Notes: generated by a model not told the origin, from the sequence alone. A DNA stretch of 64,000 nt from Progne subis subis (GCA_022316685.1 JAKJHU010000560.1:62001-126000), one strand, 5' to 3'. Shown: positions 45,434 to 58,397, counted from the first letter of the stretch. Numbers and translations are program-made.

Positions 45434-46375
45434 AGCCTCAGAATGTCATAATGGTTTCCACAAGTCCATGAGGCCCTGCTGTGTTACAGTGGTCTCTTTT
45501 GGTTCCACAGTATCACAATGGCACCTTGGATTCATGAAGCCCTGAAGTATGGAATGGAACCTTGATTCCACTGGGTGCCTCATTGTTACATGAGTTCTTA
45601 GTTCCATGGAGCCCTGCAGTGTCACAATGGTCTCCTTGGTTCCATGGTGACACAGTGTCACAATGGCCCTTCGGTTCTACAAAGCCCCAGTGTCACAATG
45701 GCCCCTTGCTGCCAAGGCCGTGCAATGTCACAATGGTCTCGTTGGTCCCCTGAGGCCCTGCAGTTCCACAATGGCCTTTGGTGTCACAAGGCCTTGAAGT
45801 GTCATCATAGTCTCAGTGGGTTTCCCGCTGGGTCACAATGGCCCTTGGTTCCATGAGGAACCGTTGTGTGCCAATGGTCTCCTTGGTTCCACAGTCAGAA
45901 TGTCCTTGTGGTCTCATGGAGCCCCACAGTGTCACTATGATCCCCTTGATTCCATGAGGCCCTGCTGTGCTACAATGACCCCTTGGTTATACAAGGCCCT
46001 GCAGTGGAACAATGGCTCCTTGGTTCCAGTGGGTCCTGAAGTGTCCTAATGGTCTCCATGGTTCCATGAGGCTCCGCAATGTCACAATGGACTCTTGGTT
46101 CCATGAGGGTTCATACTGCCAGCAACAGTCTCCTTGGTTCCGCAGTGTCACAAGGGACCCTTTGTTCCATGAGGTTCAGTGGTGTAACATGGACACCGTG
46201 ATCCCATGAGGTTCTGCAGTGTCACAATGGACTCCTTGGTTCTGCAGCCCTGCTGTGTCACCATGGACCCGTAGTTCCATGAGGTTCTGTAGTGTCACCA
46301 TGGTCCCTTTGGTTCCACAAGGCCTTGCTGTGCCACAATGGCCCCTTGGTTCCATGAGGTCTGTACTGTACACAG
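45434..46375 (-). repeat. 37-38 bp minisatellite array 9, right part
   Basis: About 25 minus-polarity units; the reverse complement of the first part of array 4. Confidence 0.88.
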
Positions 46376-49300
46376 ATTCTCCTGGTGTGGGAGGACAGAT
46401 TGTAAAGAGAATAGAGATAGTGCTGAAGGCAATCTCGCCCCTGATAAATTGCAGCTGTACTAATTCCCAAGAGTGGGAACAGCCTTGCCTTAATAGATCC
46501 CAGCTATGTCCAATGAGAGTGAGTGTTATAACACATGGGTGAGCTGGTCAAGAGTCAGATGGAGTCTGCAGGCTGTGCTGTGACAAGAAGGGTCAAATAG
46601 GTGTGTGAGGGACAGAGAGGGTCTGGTGCTCATGCAAGGGACAGGAAAGAGTTAGCCAGTCCTGCAGGAGGAAGAGAGAAGGAGCCAGAAGTCTGTGTGA
46701 ATCTGCCTGTGGGTAGGCACAGAGAGAAAGGTATGAAGTTTTTAGATAATAAGACACAGACACCTGTGTCAGTCATGACTCCACTGTCAACTGGTGTCCC
46801 TGTGAGGACTGGGCAACAATGAATGGTGACCTGACATGATCCTGGCAGATGACTACAGACCAGTGAGACAGTGAGATGGTGGAGCCCAGCTGAACTGAGC
46901 CAGGTGTCAAGAGCCTGAAGATCAGAGCAGGTGAAGAGAGTCTGAGAGCAAAATAGGGAGACCTGAGAGCCTAAAAATCTGGGCGAGTTGCAGCCAGGTG
47001 GACCTGAGAGCTTGAAAGCAATGTAGGCAGAACTGAAAGCCCAAGAGTCTGAATAACTTATGAGACACTGGCCCCAAGGTATGGCTGCAGTTTGTGGGAT
47101 CCTGGGGCGGCACGTGCCAGTGTTCACAGCAGCAATGCGTAGCTAGAAGTGGCAGCAGAGCTTTGAGAAGGTGGAGTCGGATCGGAACAAAAGGAATGTA
47201 AGAAAAGCTTGGAGTGACCAACTAAGCAAAAAAAATGGAGGTGACCAAACTCAAAGAGAAGAAACGTCATGAAAATGAGTTTGGACTGTACGAGGGAAAG
47301 TGTTGAAAAGAACTATACAAGAAGGAGAGTAACAGCAAGCAGAGATGTTGCTTCAGCCAACAGAACTGAAATTGCAGAAGACAAAATCAAAAAACTGAAA
47401 AAGGAGCAAGAGAATTTACTAAACAGCAGTGGGAGCTAGAGACTGATTAGTTTATTATTCAGATCAATGTGTTTATTTGCTGGTGAAACAAAATTTATTC
47501 AAAAGTTAAGATTCCGTAGGCATAAGTTCCATAGGTATAGATATCAGTAGGCATAAGGACAAAAGCTAATATCCCATGTAAGAGAATGATGTTCTATACT
47601 GTTAAGAACAAAATAAACCAAAACAAACAAAGAAGAGTTAACAATTACTGAGAAAGGAACAGAAAAGGTGTTCTGCCACTGTAAATTTCACTCTGAGTCT
47701 ACATTTCAAATAACACAGTTGTCCCATCTGCAGGAGGATTTCTCCTCAGGAGAAATGTATTTTTGAACTTTTCTTGGTTGCCAGGAGCCGGCCCAGCTCA
47801 GCAGCACAAGACCCTTAATAAGCCTCTCATGGATTTAGTGTTGTTTACGTTCAACTTCGTCCCTGAGAGTATGTTCAAAAAACTTCTCAAGAATCAAAGT
47901 AAATTGAAACATTGAAGTTTCTTCAAGTTTTAATGGGTCCCTCAGAGCAACCCAACTGAGGAAAGTTTCCCCAAGTTCCAGTCAGAGCAGAACACTGCAG
48001 GCAGTGATGACAGGTGGGGACAAACAAGGCAAAGGTGTCTCTGATGCTCAGCAAACCTGGATGTGTTTCAGGAATGCAAAGGGCCAAGGCCTGAGCCCCA
48101 GCCCCTGCCAAGGCAGATCCTGTCCCTCCCTCAGGGCTCTTCCCAGGACACTGGGATGTGGGGATGTGCAATGCCAAGGGCAGCACCATGGGGCGGCCCC
48201 TGCCAGGCTGCTGAGCAGGGACAAGGAGGCAATGAGGCCCCAGGCCTGCCAGGGTCACTTGTCTCCTGCTCATGGCTCAGGCCCAGGGCCAGCAGCCATG
48301 GCCCAAGTGCTGCAGGAGTTGGCTGTGTCAGGGCCTTTCAGCTGCTGCCCATCCCTGTGCCCTCTCCAGCCCAGGCTGTCCTACGGTGTCCATGCCCTGC
48401 GCCTCTGTCCCTGCAGGCTGTCGTCATCGCCCCGCTGCCCCACCTCACTGGCCCCTTCCTTTGCTGACAGCTCTGTGTCCTGCCTGCCTCTGCAAAGCTT
48501 TGGGCTTGATACCAAAAGGGTAATTCCATTTCTACCCTGCCTGAAGTTTTAGCTGAGAAACCAGTCACATAAAGGGGCTGCTTTTCATGTGAGGATGGTT
48601 GGAAGACAAAAAGAAGACATCTGGCTTGAGAGTGTAGTGATAGAAAAAACAAGGAGTGAATCTGGGAAGTTTGGTGGCTTTTATGGAAATGTGTAACTAT
48701 AAATACACATTGAGTGACTGTATATAAACAACACCCTGGTAGAATTACATGTTCATGTAAGGTTAGGAGTTACCCTTCACTAGATCTGAGGCTCAAATCA
48801 AGGATACCCTCCTAAATAGCAAATTAGTGTTGAGTCTTATTGATATTTTGGATATTTGATGGTGATGGCAGGGCCTCACAGAACCAAGGAGTCTCCTGTG
48901 ACACTGTGCAGACTCATGGAACAAAGGGTCCATTTGGACACAGCAGAACCTCATGGACTAAAATCCATTTTGGCACTTTGGGGCCACATTGAAGCAATGG
49001 TTCCCTGTGATACGGCAGTTCCAAGGAGACCACTGTGACAATGAGAAACCTCTTGGAACCAAGGAGCCATTTCTGACACAGCAAGGCCTCGTGGAACCAT
49101 GGGTCCATTGTGACACTGCGGAGCCTCACAGAACCAAGGTGACCATGGTATAGTACAGAACCTCATGGAACCAAGGGTGCATTATTAATGTGTGTGGCCA
49201 CATGGAACCATGAGCCACTGTGACACAGTGTGGCCACATGGAACCAAGGGGCCATTGTGACACTGAGGATCCAAGGAGCCCATTGTGACTGAGGAGCCTC

Positions 49301-49450
49301 ATGGAACCAAGAATCATTGTTACACTGTGGAGCCCTGTGGAACCAAGGGGACCACAGTGACATTGTGGGGCCTCATGGAACAATGGAGACTCTTCTGACA
49401 CTTTGGGACCCACTGGAACCAAGGGGCCATTATAGCATGGCAAGGACATT
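45505..49450 (-). repeat. Inverted duplication block, partner of 9660-13520
   Basis: Reverse complement of 9660-13520. 46380-47920 holds the non-repetitive segment and an A-rich equivalent of the T run; no gene is recognised there. Confidence 0.78.
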
Positions 49451-49456
49451 CAGTAG
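48868..49456 (+). repeat. 37-38 bp minisatellite array 10
   Basis: Near-identical, direct copy of array 1 (4905-5492) with a handful of substitutions and one-base indels. Confidence 0.9.
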
Positions 49457-49549
49457 TGGATGGAGAAGTGGATCTTCCACACATCAACCCCCAGAGCCTG
49501 ACACAGGGACAAGGGGCTGGGCTGTGTGACCAGGACATCAAGGACGTGT

Positions 49550-49860
49550 GTGATCCAGGTCACTGTGGCCTGACTTGGGTTCCCCAGGGCAGGAAAGATG
49601 TCTGGCAGCTGCAGCAGGGTTAGGGAAGGGCCCCAAGGTGGGGCTGGAGCCCTTTGGCTGTGAGCAGAGGCTGAGGGAGCTGGGCTTGTCCAGCCCAGAG
49701 CAGGGAAGGCTGAGGGGCTCCTCATGCCAGCCTGGCAGTGCCACCGAGGAGGTGATGGAGAGCACAGAGCCAGGCTCTTCACCAGGGGCCTGGTGGGAGA
49801 AAAAAGACAATGGATGGAAGAGGCAAGAGAGGAGCTTCAGCCAGGAGAGGAAGAGATAAA
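49550..49860 (+). mobile_element. CR1-type LINE fragment
   Basis: Copy of the fragment at 5590-5890 inside the duplicated block. Confidence 0.6.
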
Positions 49861-51120
49861 ATGAATCAGGCTGGTTTCAGCATTTTCAACACCAAACAGC
49901 CTGACCCTCTTCTTCATCCATGACTGGCAGCTTTGTACATAGGGCACTGTTGGAGCTGTTTTGACCTCCAGTCCAGGCAGAGCATCCTGATACAACACTT
50001 GATTGTTCATATCTATATATCATCTTTGATGAAAACTGGTTTTGAGAAATCCCTTGTGGATGGTGGATGGAGGATGGAGGATGGAGGATGCAGCAGGGAC
50101 ATTGCACAGAAAGGTGAGGAAGAATTGTGATGAGCATGAAATAGCATCATGTTCAACTTTTATTTGTTGGCAATGAAGAGAAACTTTCCTCAGCTGATCT
50201 GAGTCCCAGGGACTGGATGAGGGAAATGGTGGGTTGGGGGAAGGGACAAAGTGTGATTGATTGTCGCATGAAGGGTCTTAATTTTCAGATCTATTTGACT
50301 GCATAGGAGGTGCTGGGATCAATATCAACTGGAGATTGCTGATATCAATCTATAAACAGGAAAAGAAACCTAAACAGGACAAAATAATTATTTCTTCATT
50401 GTTTTTTAATACAGAAATTCACTTTGAATACACTTCTGAAATCTGTCTAATTAACCACAGAAGAATTGAAAACCTCAGTTATTCCCAGGGGCTTGTCATA
50501 TTTGGGTGTTTTGAATACATGTTAACAAGTTTTTGTTAACAGATTTCTCAACTGAAGAACTCACACAAGACGAGGCCTCTGGAGCAGTAAAATTCATGAG
50601 CAACTTCCAAGGGCTGATGATCCACCCTCATTTGAGCAGGAATGACCAGAAAGGGCACAGCTTTCTGGCTGCCCCAGCTTTGGGATGGGCCCTGGGCCTG
50701 GAGCAGGAACAGCTCCTGAGGGCCACAAGGCCGGGGCTGTTGTGCTGGCCTGGGCAGATGGGATGGCAGCAGGGGCTGCAGAGCTCTCAGGATGTCCTGG
50801 AGAGGAGAGCAGGGCACACAGGGAGCCTCCTTTTCCCTTGGCCAGGCACCTTCCCCCATGGCTGGGGCTGAGCCCTCTCTGAGCTGCAGCTGCTGCTGTG
50901 CCCTTGCGAGGGGCTGAGGCCGTGGGGCCCCTGCCCAGAGCAGCCTGCCCTGAGCAGAGCTGTGGGGCCAGAGCCGGCTGGGCTGTGCTGGGGAGAGGCC
51001 CTTGGTGCTGCCGAGAGCTCAGGGCAGCTGGCAGAGCTTGGAGGGAGCTGGGCTGGGCTGAGAGAGCCTGCCACAGAAACCATCAGTGTCCATCTCAGCC
51101 TGTGTGAGCGTGCAGGGGCA

Positions 51121-52404
51121 GGACTCAGCCCAGGCCTTGTGGGACAGGGCCAGCGCCTGTGGAAGGCATTGAAAACAGGCAAGTGCCCCAGAGAGGAGGC
51201 TGCTCTGTGCCCTTGGTGGCATGGACAGAGCAGGGAGGGGGCCCAGGACATTTGTCAGTGCCAGCCTCTGTCCCCAGCCATTGCCAGCCCTGGCTGCTCA
51301 GCCCAGGTTTGCGGGGCAGTTTGGCTGTGGCCCAGCTCCATCCTCCTGCGGGGCTCAGGGCCTGTTCCCGGCCATGGCCAGCCCTGCCCGGCCTCTCTGC
51401 TGGCCCAGAGCCCGGCAGAGCCCGGGGCAGGGCTGTCTGTGCAGCCCCACAGGTGCCACGGGCTGTGCAGGAGCTGGCAGAGGCTGCCCAGCAGGGAGGC
51501 CATGGGGCACAGAGCCCCAAGGCTGCTGTGGGCACCACGGCACAGGGGCCGTTCCCACCCGCAATGCTCCTGTCCTGCCCCGCGCCTGCACAGGGGCTGT
51601 GGCACCATGGCTGGGCCAGCGCGGCACAAAGGGGCCACGCAGCCGCTGCCGGGGCTGACAGCAAGGCCAGGCACACACAGGGAATTGCTGGGCACTGCCT
51701 GGGCTAGGCAGGGCTGACTGTGGGAAGGGCAGAGCTCAGCTGCCCTTGGTGGCTGCAGGAAAAGTCCAGAGCCCAAAGAGCCTCCATGGCTGTGCTGGAG
51801 ACCAAGGCTGGAGGAGGGAAAGGCAGGGCTGCTGCGGGATGGGGAGGGAGATTGAATTCCAGCAGACACCATGTGAGGCCTAGAAAGGCTTGGAGGAAAG
51901 AGAAGCTTCACATGCCTGACAGAGGGGATGTTGACAAATGTAAAACCATCTCCACCTGCTGAGCACACACAATGCTTGTTCTTCAAAACCCTCTGGCCCA
52001 TGGAACTGCACAATGCCCATTGTGTAAGAAGGAGAATTGGAAAATGACCAGCTCCAGTTGTGCCAACTTCTAACAGTCCACCAGGCTGTCAAGTGTGACT
52101 GTGGTATCACCAACCACCAGGGACCACCAAAGAGACCCCCTGGATGGAAGAACACCTCTGTGAAGGGGAGAGAAATTAGTTAATGATTTCAGGGAAATTA
52201 TTATCTATGTATGCTTCTTCTGTTACAATCACTGAATATGTTTGTAAAATACAGTCTGTAAGCAGGAACTTTCCTGAACTCAGCATGCACACCTTTGGGA
52301 GGAGCAGTTCCCCCCTGTGTATCTGGCTGAACAAGGAATGCTGCTTTTTCCTGATCCCTTGGTGTTAAGCGTTTTTTGGTTGGTTTTTTTTTCCCCCATT
52401 TGGT
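51121..52404. other. Unique-looking GC-rich segment, no gene recognised
   Basis: From 51121 the sequence no longer matches the other copy. 51125-51720 is GC-rich and open in five frames (for example 51255-52013 on the minus strand), without a domain I recognise. 51900-52400 is of mixed composition. Confidence 0.45.
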
Positions 52405-52880
52405 AGCAGTGTCACAATGGATCCTCACTTCCATGGGGCCCTGCAGTGTCAAAATGTCCCCTTGGTTCCATGAGACCCTGTAGTGTCATAATGATCTCCT
52501 TGGCTCTGCAGTGTCACAGTTGGACTCCTGGTTACATGAGACCCCAAAGTGTCACAATGGATCCTTGTTTCCATAAGCTCTCACTGTGTCACCATATTCT
52601 CATCAGTTCAATCACAGGCTCCACAGTGTCCCAATGGCCTACTTGGCTCTGCAGCTATAAAATGGCCCTTGATTTCTATGAGGCCCTGCAGTGCCACACT
52701 GACCTTTGGTTATGAAAGACCCCACAGTGCCACAAGGATCCCCCTTCTTTCATGAGCCCCTGAAGTGTCATAATGACCCCATGGTTCCTTGAGGCCTCAA
52801 AGTGTCACAAGGGTCCCTTGGTTCCACAGTGTGACAATGCACCCTTGGTTACAGGAGGCCCTGCAGTGTCACAATGGACA
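52405..52880 (-). repeat. 37-38 bp minisatellite array 11
   Basis: About 12 degenerate units of minus polarity. It abuts a CR1 element. Confidence 0.82.
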
Positions 52881-52892
52881 TTTGCAGGGCTG

Positions 52893-53292
52893 AACACCTC
52901 TGCTCTGGAGCCAGGCTGAGAGAGCTGCAGCTGTTCAGCCTGGGCACAAGAAGGCTCCAGGGAGACATTAGAGCCCATTCCAGCACCTAAAGGGGCTTTG
53001 AGAGCTGCAGAGGGACTTTGGACAAAGGCCTGGAGTGATAGGACAAGGGGGAATGGCCATGAGGGAAGGAGGGCAGGTTTAGATGAGATATTGGGAAGAA
53101 ATTCTTCCCAGTGAGGGTGGTGAGTCCTTGGCACAGGTTACCCAGAGAGGCTGCAGACTCCCCACCTCTGGAGGTGTTTAGGCCAGGTTGCATGGAGCAA
53201 TCTGGTCCAGTGGAAGGTGTCCCTGCCCATGGCAGGAGATTGGAACTGGATGATCTTTAGGATTCCAACCCAGGCCATTCCATGACCTAGAT
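52893..53292 (+). mobile_element. CR1 LINE 3' end
   Basis: Shows the characteristic CR1 3' blocks in order: CTGAGAGAGCTGCAGCTGTT, GGAGGTGTTTAGGCCAGGTT, ACTGGATGATCTTTAGGATT and a final CAACCCAGGCCATTCCATGA. 5'-truncated, about 400 bp, with no coding region. Confidence 0.88.
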
Positions 53293-54217
53293 TTGCCCCT
53301 CCTGCCCTCAGTTAGCAGCAGGTTGACATGTTCCTTTTGCAGGGATTTACTGCAAACACAGTGACTGAATTAACTTTGCTCTGGATGTTGCCTTTAGCCT
53401 CCATCAGCTCCAGCTGAGCTTTGGCTTTCCTAAACACATGAACACACTCAGGACATTTTGAATTCTTCTCTTTAGCTTGTCCTCATTCCACCTCCTGGTG
53501 GTTGTGTTGTGGCTCATCCCTGTCATTTGTCCCTGAGGCAGCACAGCCCCCTGCCCAGCACAGGCCCCACATTCCCCTCATCAGACACGGCACAGCACAG
53601 GGTGTGTTTTGGGTGGGCAAATGTTCCCCACCAGAATGTCCACACCAGACCTCAGTGTCCAGTTCCAACACCCACATCCCATGGCAGGGTTCACAGAGAG
53701 CCCTGCCCTGGGGTCTGCCAAGGGCTGGGTGAGGAGGGAGCCTGGGACAGGGTGGCTGAAATCATCAGGAGGAAGAAGATAACACAGAACAAATAGACCA
53801 ATAAACTAGGGTGAGTTCCCAGGTCTGAAAGAGGCTGCTGGAAGTGGCTGGAGTGATGGTCAAAGCCCTGGGGCACCTTCTCAGACTGACCATGCCACCA
53901 AGGCCACAGACCAACCTCCTCAGCGCTGCACCTGCCTGTGTGAGATCCCTGCCAGGGGACTGGCACAGCCCCACAAACCTGCTGGAATGTGTCCTGGCCC
54001 TGCAGAGTCACACAGCTCAGCTGACATGGGTGGGTTTTATCTCCTGGGAATTTCCCAGTCTCGCCCAGCTTCTGTCCAGCTCTGCCCACCTCCCCTGCCC
54101 TAACCCCAGTCCAACTCAGCCCAGCCCAGCCCAGCCCAGCCCAGCCCAGCCAGCCCAGCAAGCACATTCAGGGTGAGCCCCATGGCAAAGCTCTCTCTGG
54201 GGCTCCAGCATTGTGTG
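53293..54217. other. Spacer, no gene recognised
   Basis: Mixed composition. It includes a (CCCAG)n-type pentanucleotide run at 54110-54160 just before provirus 2. Confidence 0.55.
54110..54160 (+). repeat. CCCAG pentanucleotide microsatellite
   Basis: About eight to ten near-perfect units of CCCAG with one shortened unit. Confidence 0.9.
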
Positions 54218-54221
54218 CACT

Positions 54222-54879
54222 TGATATGGGGACGTTAATGGATATGAAAATGCAAGATTTTAGCAGCAGCTTTTGGTGATTTTGTAGAAGTAAAAAACCA
54301 GGTTGTACTGAGAACACATAGAAGATTAGCTAATAAACTTGACTGCTAGGTAGTTATTAGGTCCAAGTCCAATAGGTAAGATATAAAATGTTGAAACTTA
54401 GCAAAGCAGGATTTTGGTATTTGTCAAAAATCAATAAAGCAGAACTTGGTGGCTTGGGAGCCAGCAAGAACCAGGCTGATGGTTTGGCCAGGACCAACTG
54501 ACATGGGAACTAGCCAAATCCCTCCTGTGCCTGCCCAGAAGGAGGGGTCAAGAAGAGGATATTGGGAGGAAGACTAGTTACTTCATCAGAAGATGCCAAC
54601 CCACGACCACCAGAGGGGACTCTGCAGCTGCAGAAAGATCTTCTAGCTAATTGTAATATGAAGCAAGGCTAGGCGAGCTAGGTAATGAATATGTATAGGT
54701 GTATTGTGAAATTTAATGCATATACTTCAAATGCATAATACCTCAAAAGATAAATAAGCGAGAGAAAGTCACCAGAGCAAGCATGGTTTGGAGGAAATGT
54801 CCCCCCGTGTGTCCCAGCTGGAAATAAAACATACCTGCTTTAGAATTTTCTCATTGTAAAGTTCCTATTCTACCCTTCA
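54222..54879 (+). mobile_element. 5' LTR of provirus 2
   Basis: Starts TGATATGGGG, ends CTACCCTTCA. AATAAA at 54823-54828. Aligns over its whole length with 61617-62249. No clear primer-binding site follows. Confidence 0.85.
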
Positions 54880-56150
54880 CTTGTTGACCACCAAGGGACT
54901 TCTTTGTCTGGCTGCAGAAGCTCCCGTCTGGATGGACACTCCAAGGCGCACCCCAGATCTTTTCCAGGGGGAACTCTGCTCCCTGGCCGCTCCTGCAGGG
55001 GCAAACAAAGCCCTTGCACGTGTCAGAGAAGGTATATTTAATTGACTTTTAAGGGAGGGCACTCAAGGTAAACCAATAAGCTGGAGATGTCTGCACAAGG
55101 TTAAGTATCTGTCAGAGACATCTGGTAGAGTAATTTTGGAAATATGGAAAAAGGGGATTTCTGTTGACCACACTGGGTGGCCACTGGCAGGTGGGTAATC
55201 TGAGCAGAAACCAAGATATTATAAGTATTATTTATTACTTGGTTGCTATACCATAAATATCCTGTATAAATTGTGTTTGTTGTAAGATTCTATTAATTAG
55301 TGATTGGAAAAAGGCTTTCTGTAAGATGATTTATGTAAGGTGATTTATGTGGGATGAAAAGCCAGTGATATATGCTGTGTGGGATATGTGGTTTTGATGT
55401 AGTGCCTTTTGAAAGGATTTTTGGAGTTTTTGCAATAGCTGTATTCATTTGTGTGGAAACACTCCTCTCTTGTGACAACCAACTATAACTGCAATTGAGT
55501 TACTGTTCCTGTATTTGTGTGATTGCTAAGTTTGAACATTTGATTGTGTGAGTGAGATGTGCCAGCAGACACAGAGTGAGTGCAGAGCCCCGATCTGCGT
55601 TTCCTTCCCTGGGCGACCGGAACGGCCAGAGACAGGCAAAGCGTGGGAATACAGAGAGGGAGCACAGGAGAGTGTGCAGTGTCTGAGCGTGCTGTGCCTG
55701 AGTGTGTGGTGATTACTGTGTTTTTATTGGGTGTTTTAACTGTGGCTAGATGAGTGGAGAGAACTCTTCTCCATTAGTGGTTTGGACTTGACTTGTGGGA
55801 GTATGTGAATTGAGCACATTGCTGGGTAAAAAACCAAAAAAAAACAGGTTTTATTAGAAGGGGTGTATAAGACCTCTGCAGGAAGGCTGGTAGCCTTGGA
55901 TTGGGAGCAACCTGCAGTAGAGGATCTGGATCTTCCAAGAGAGATGGATACTTGTTTTTGTGGAAATTTCAGGACAATTAACTTTTGAGAGAGTGGCATC
56001 CCGTGTGGGTGTTAATATAGTGTAAGATTTGTACAAGGTGTTGGTATTATTTTTTTGCAAGGCAACAGAGTGTATGTACTTGGGTGTGAGCAAGAACAAC
56101 ACCTTAGGCAAGTGGATTTGGAACCCGAGATCTTAAAGTTTGTGTGTGAA
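54880..56150 (+). other. Provirus 2 leader, gag not recognisable
   Basis: About 1.27 kb of AT-rich sequence where leader and gag should be. No open frame above about 90 codons, and no gag motif seen. Confidence 0.55.
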
Positions 56151-56179
56151 AGTCACATTTAGTACCTGAAACAGGGGGA

Positions 56180-57113
56180 TTCCACCCCTGCAGATCCACT
56201 GGTTATAAAAATGAAGCTGGGAAAAGAGGCGGAGAGGTGAAACTCATGGTGGCTACGAGACCAACATATTCAGTTTTAAATAAAGCTTTACTGCCAGTGG
56301 GGAATGACTATGTTATAGTGAAGGGGTGTCCTGGTTTAGGGCAAATTTGGGAGGAAACCTCCAAATAGGGTCCCTCTGGGAAGCAAACCCAAATGGCCCC
56401 AGCCCAGTTGGTCAGGGAAAAAAATCTCCTTAGAGAAAAGTTGAAAAAACTATTTATTTAACAAATGCCCACAAGCAGAAAAATGAATTATATGAAACAA
56501 TAAAACCTCTCACCACTCTGAAGAGAGAGGGCAAAATTGAGGAAAGTCCTTGCTGTGGTTGTAGCTCGCTCACTCCATCTCATCAGTCCCTCTGATGCTG
56601 GAAAATGCCATCCTGGGCCCCGGTGGGGTGAAGGTGCTGAGCTCCTGGTGCTCTTCTGGGTTTTCAGCCCAGAGCAGGTTTAAACAAGTCCCAAGAAAAA
56701 GGAAAAAACAGTCCAGGGAACTTCTCTGCCTCTAAAGCTAGCTAAAACTAACTAAAAGCACAGGAGATCTGTCCCGCTGTCTGTCTGTGCTTCAGACAAA
56801 CACAGTCCAGGAGCCGGAATGCAGAGGAGTGAGTGCAGTTTCTGAAACAAACTCGGCCCTTCTCTGTCTCCCCGTTCACTCTCAGAACCAGGCTTAAAGG
56901 CACAGAACACAATATCCAACTCAGACAGAACAGACAACTGGGGATACAAGCATCATAAAGTCACCCTAGGACAAGGGGCAACTGGCCAGTCTAAAATAGC
57001 ACATTTTTGTAAGCCATTAAAATATAAATATGGAAAACAATGGGGCATCCGTAAGTTTTTATCCATGCCTAACTTCCCAGAATCATTCCTAGGGAGAGAT
57101 TTATAAGAAAAAT
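56180..57113 (+). pseudogene. ERV 2 protease remnant, split by an LTR
   Basis: Before the insertion the frame shows a TYSVLNKALLP block. The residues where the catalytic DTGA should be read ATRP (56252-56263), so the active-site Asp is lost. After the nested LTR (56327-56973) the reading resumes with KIAHFCKPLKYKYG and ends FPESFLGRDL, the usual C-terminal block of gammaretroviral proteases, followed by a stop. Confidence 0.75.
56327..56973 (-). mobile_element. Nested solo LTR with perfect 5-bp target duplication
   Basis: 647 bp from TGTCCTGGTTT to CCCTAGGACA. AGGGG occurs on both sides (56322-56326 and 56974-56978). On the minus strand it starts TGTCCTAGGGTGAC and has AATAAA at 56458-56453, the same plan as the provirus 1 LTR and as 44537-45190. 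It splits the protease remnant of provirus 2. Confidence 0.88.
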
Positions 57114-57209
57114 TATAGGCAACCTTTTATTTAAATTTGGGAAATTACTTGGAGGTAAATGATCAAAAATAGGTGGCCAAGAGTATGGGCTTCCAATACA
57201 CCAGGGAGG

Positions 57210-58397
57210 AAAAATGCCCTAAATTCAAACCTAAGGATGGGAAACAACTAGTTAGAATCAAAGAGTATCCCCTGGGAAAAGAGAATAGGGAAAGAATTAA
57301 CTGATAATTGAAAACTCCTTACAGCTGGGGTTGCTAAAGGCATGTCAGTCCGATTTCAAAACTGCTACCTCTCCAAAAACCTGATGGGTCATATCGAGTC
57401 GTACAGGATTTACGAGCTGTCAACAAGATAACTGAGGGTCTTTACCCCGTAGTGGCAAAGCCATACACCTTGTTAATGTGTTTAACACCAGAGTTAACTT
57501 GGTTTACCATTCTAGATTTAAAGGATGCCTTCTTTTGCTTCCCTCTCCATGAAGCCAGACAGAAAATTTTTGCATTTGAATGGGAAAACTCAGCTCACAT
57601 GACAGTGCTTCTGCAGAGGTTCAAAAATTCACCCACCTTGTTCAGAGAACAACTTGCAAAACTTAGAATCCTGGGAAGCAGCACCAGGAGAAGGGAAATT
57701 GTTGCAGTATGTAGATGACATCCTAATAGCTACTCACAGAAGAGGGGTGTGTGGCCTGGACAGTAAGCCTTTTAAATTTCCTGGGGCTTTAGGGGTACAG
57801 AGTATGAAAGAAAAAGGCTCAAGTGGTAAAGCAGAAGAAGGTGATTTGCCTGGGTTATGAGGTCAGTGCTGGACAACAGACTTTGGAAAAGAGCACACAG
57901 AGCTAATATGCCAAACCCAAACCCAGACAATAAAGGAACGGAGAACCTTTTTGGGAATGATGGGGTGATGCAGATTATGGATCTACAATTACAGACTGTT
58001 TGTGAAACCTCTGTATGCTCACTGCAAACTGAAACAAAGACCTCCAGTGGACAAAGGAAGCCATGCCTTTGAACAGCTAAAGGAAGCTCTCATGTCAGCT
58101 CCAGCTCTGGAACTTCCAGACGTGAGTAACCATTCTTTCTCTTTTCCCATGAGAAACAGGGGATTGCCCTGGGAATACTGGCACAGGGCCTGGGCCCATA
58201 TCGAAGGGCAGTTGCTTACTTTTCTAAGCAGCTGGATGCAGCAGCCAAAGGACAGCCAGGTTGCCTTAGAGCTGTGGCAGCTGTGGTGCTGAACATCCAA
58301 GAAGCACGCAAGTTCACCTTGGGCCAGAAAATGACTGTGCTAGTGTCTCACACAGTGTCTGCAGTGTTGGAAGTAAAGGGTGGCAAGTGGCTTTCCC
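57210..58397 (+). pseudogene. ERV 2 reverse transcriptase, degraded
   Basis: RT blocks in several frames: VQDLRAVNKIT near 57398-57430, PYTLLMCLTPELTWF and LDLKDAFFCFPL with IFAFEWEN (57452-57590), then YVDDILIATH (57708-57737) with both catalytic Asp codons intact, then the connection (NIQEARKFTLGQKM, VLEVKGGKW) up to the inserted LTR at 58398. Stops and frameshifts interrupt it many times. The motifs are of the gammaretrovirus type. Confidence 0.88.

Larger units (their letters stand above)
47920..51120 (+). repeat. Segmental duplication block, copy 2 (partner 3960-7140)
   Basis: Direct copy with small indels. It carries, in the same order, the end of the receptor block, a minisatellite, a CR1 fragment, an AT-rich segment and a GC-rich segment. 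After about 51120 the two copies diverge abruptly. Confidence 0.82.

Noticed and set aside
51255..52013. 252-codon minus-strand frame in a GC-rich segment
   Set aside because: Five frames are open together, no domain or splice signals are recognised, and composition explains the lack of stops.
54880..54905. Primer-binding site of provirus 2
   Set aside because: The sequence after the LTR contains no TGG-initial 18-mer that I could match to a tRNA 3' end.
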